A stretch of DNA of 39,806 nt. Origin: Reclinomonas americana ATCC 50394. Taxonomy: Eukaryota > Jakobida > Jakobea > Jakobida. Of this stretch, positions 38,337 to 39,806 are shown piece after piece. The notes beneath the pieces are model-generated. The model did no database searches. It was not told the DNA's origin and saw only the letters and a program-made list of their open reading frames with translations. The position numbers were made by a program, and so were the translations under genes. The stretch covers positions 33,231-73,036 of the forward strand of contig PS015367.1 in the NCBI GenBank assembly GCA_048213135.1. Direction: 5' to 3'. Position 1 is the first letter of the stretch. Every line of letters starts with the position of its first letter.

Positions 38337-38635
38337 TCCTTTCCCCTTGTTGCCCTCATACAGGTGGTCAGTTCGCTTATTCATTTCATCACACGTCCAC
38401 GAGACAATTGAACAAAAAGCACGGGGGACCAGCAAGCAAAATAGGTGAAAGAGTGCACGCAGTGTCAAGAGTCACCTCCTTTCTCTCGTTCCCTTCTCCC
38501 TATCCCTCTCCCGTCATACAGGTGGTCAGTTTGCTTATTCATTTCATCACACGTCCATGAGACAACTTAACAAAAAGCACAGGCAAGCAGGGGACCAGCA
38601 AGCAAAAAAAAGGTGAAAGAGTGCACGCAGTCAGA
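38337..38635. repeat. Direct duplication, period about 158 bp, in the elongase 3' region
   Basis: CATACAGGTGGTCAGTT(C/T)GC, CTTATTCATTTCATCACACG, TCCA(C/T)GAGACAA, AACAAAAAGCAC, GGGGACCAGCAAGCAAAA and GGTGAAAGAGTGCACGCAGT occur at 38357-38463 and again at 38515-38630. The second copy ends just beyond the elongase stop codon, so the elongase 3' UTR is the likely source. Confidence 0.92.
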
Positions 38636-38649
38636 ACACCACCCGTCGC

Positions 38650-39731
38650 TCAGCGCTTGGGGGTGCTCTTCGCCTCGGCCGGCTTGGCCTTGGCGCTGGA
38701 CGGCGACGTTGTGACATTGTTGGTGGCGGCGGCGACCGCAGGCGTCGTGGTTGCCTTGGCGGCGGCGGCGCGCTTGGCACGGTCGGCGCGCTGATTGGCG
38801 ATCAGCAACTTGATGAAGAGGAAGAGGAAGATGAAGCCGATCGTCTGGCCGAACCAGAACGACAGCGTCTCGCCACCGCACTTCTGCAAATATGGGGAGA
38901 GAGTGAGACGCCATCAACTATCACAGCACAATAAGGATATCGCGACACGCACCACGCCAGTGTGGCGGTAGGTGTAGACAAAGTAGGGCCACGTCGACGA
39001 CAGGTCGAACACAAACTGCACAATCTGCAGCTTGGTCACCAGGTTGCGCCAGTCGGTGGGGACCTTGGCGGCCATGCGGAGGTAGTACCAGTACATGACC
39101 ACGTGGATGAGGCTCTGGAGGAGGGGGAAAGGGGGGAAAGGAGGGAAAGGAGGTGAGTGAAGGGAAAGGAGAAGGAGAAGGGGGCAAAGGGAAGGAGAAG
39201 GGTGAGAATAGGTAGAGAGAAAGACGAGACATCTGCAGGACAGAGGAAGGAGGAGATATGAGAGTTTGAGAAAATAAAAAGAACGGAAGAAGAAAGTGAG
39301 ACTGGGTGCCAGAAAACAAATAAGAGAGCGAACACGAGAGGATCAGAGATTTTGTAACAGGAAAGAGAAGACATCATAGAAAGAAACGAACGAGACAAGG
39401 CGGCAAGAAGACAGGAGAGAGAGATAACAAGGAAAAGGGCGAGTAACGGAGAAGATAGTCTCAGGACTACTATGGTACGACGGTCCATATGCCTCAGCAG
39501 TCCGTCAACGCAACACTGCGCAACAAACAAGAATGAGCACCGGAACACGCCAATACCTCTCACGCAAGCATGCATGCGCAACTTTGCCACCACGGCCACC
39601 CACTGGATGCTGAACTTGGTCTCCATGAAGGTCCAGAACAGGTACATGACCACAATGTGGTGGAACAGGTGGAGGAAGCTGATCTCGCGCTGGCGCAGCA
39701 CAATGATCACCGTGTCCAGCAGCTCGTAGAA
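38650..39731 (-). CDS. ELO-family very-long-chain fatty-acid elongase (3-ketoacyl-CoA synthase), 5' part beyond the window
   Basis: ER membrane enzyme that condenses malonyl-CoA with acyl-CoA in the first step of fatty-acid elongation. Visible exons on the minus strand: 39731-39564, 39114-38953 and 38883-38650 (stop), 187 residues with consistent phase. Family marks in order: FYELLDTVIIVLRQ, the catalytic histidine box FLHLFHH (HxxHH), the SLIHVVMYWYY segment (family: NSxxHxxMYxYY; the Asn is replaced by Cys at the exon junction), VTKLQIVQFVFD, and a last membrane helix (FIFLFLFIKLL). The tail is Ala/Lys-rich (AKRAAAAKA, SAKAKPAEAK), ending STPKR. The N-terminal transmembrane helices lie to the right of 39806, after an intron that begins at 39732. 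Confidence 0.93.
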
Positions 39732-39806
39732 CTGTGGTACGGAAGTGAGAAGGGTGTTGCGTGAGAAGATCAGGGAGGGAGGGAGGGAGGGAGAGAGAGA
39801 GAGAGA

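Overview
This window is nuclear DNA of an intron-rich microbial eukaryote. It has GT-AG introns, exons down to 14 nt, a nuclear tRNA-Ala gene, a Mediator subunit, a mitochondrial ribosome assembly factor, an ER fatty-acid elongase and a plant-like (Pelle/IRAK-type) kinase fused to ankyrin repeats. There is nothing bacterial in it. An amoebozoan or similar free-living protist fits best, but I cannot fix the lineage. Introns and spacers are full of purine/pyrimidine tracts, (GT)n/(AC)n and minisatellites, and six assembly gaps (N runs) mostly sit in such tracts.

Layout: (1) 903-5834 (+), 3' part of an unknown low-complexity protein; its introns carry three tandem-repeat families. (2) 6647-8906 (-), an unknown 332-aa protein with a duplicated His-Pro-Leu-Cys-Glu motif and a 24-bp minisatellite in intron 1. 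(3) 9997-16283 (-), a 21-exon gene for a 1,399-aa protein with five ankyrin modules, a coiled coil and a protein kinase. (4) 16561-22252 (+), Mediator subunit 8 with a long proline-rich tail and a tRNA-Ala gene inside one intron. (5) 23043-27167 (+), METTL17/Rsm22, preceded by an array of about five degenerate copies of its own start/presequence region. (6) 27305-37801 (+), a 27-exon gene for a 1,238-aa myosin-related protein that seems to have lost the ATP site and continues into a helical solenoid. (7) 37889-38306 (-), a possible gene remnant. (8) 38650 to about 39731 (-), the 3' part of an ELO fatty-acid elongase.

Gene models were built by hand from splice consensus, and reading phase was checked at every junction. 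The summed coding lengths of the complete genes (2, 3, 5 and 6) are exact multiples of three, which supports them. Genes 3 and 4 are head to head. Genes 4, 5 and 6 are head to tail with short spacers. The genes do not form one pathway; they are ordinary single-copy-type eukaryotic genes. The best candidates for something new are the P-loop-less myosin relative, the ankyrin gene built by exon-precise block duplication, the presequence array before METTL17, and an intronic minisatellite seeded by an exon end and its 5' splice site.
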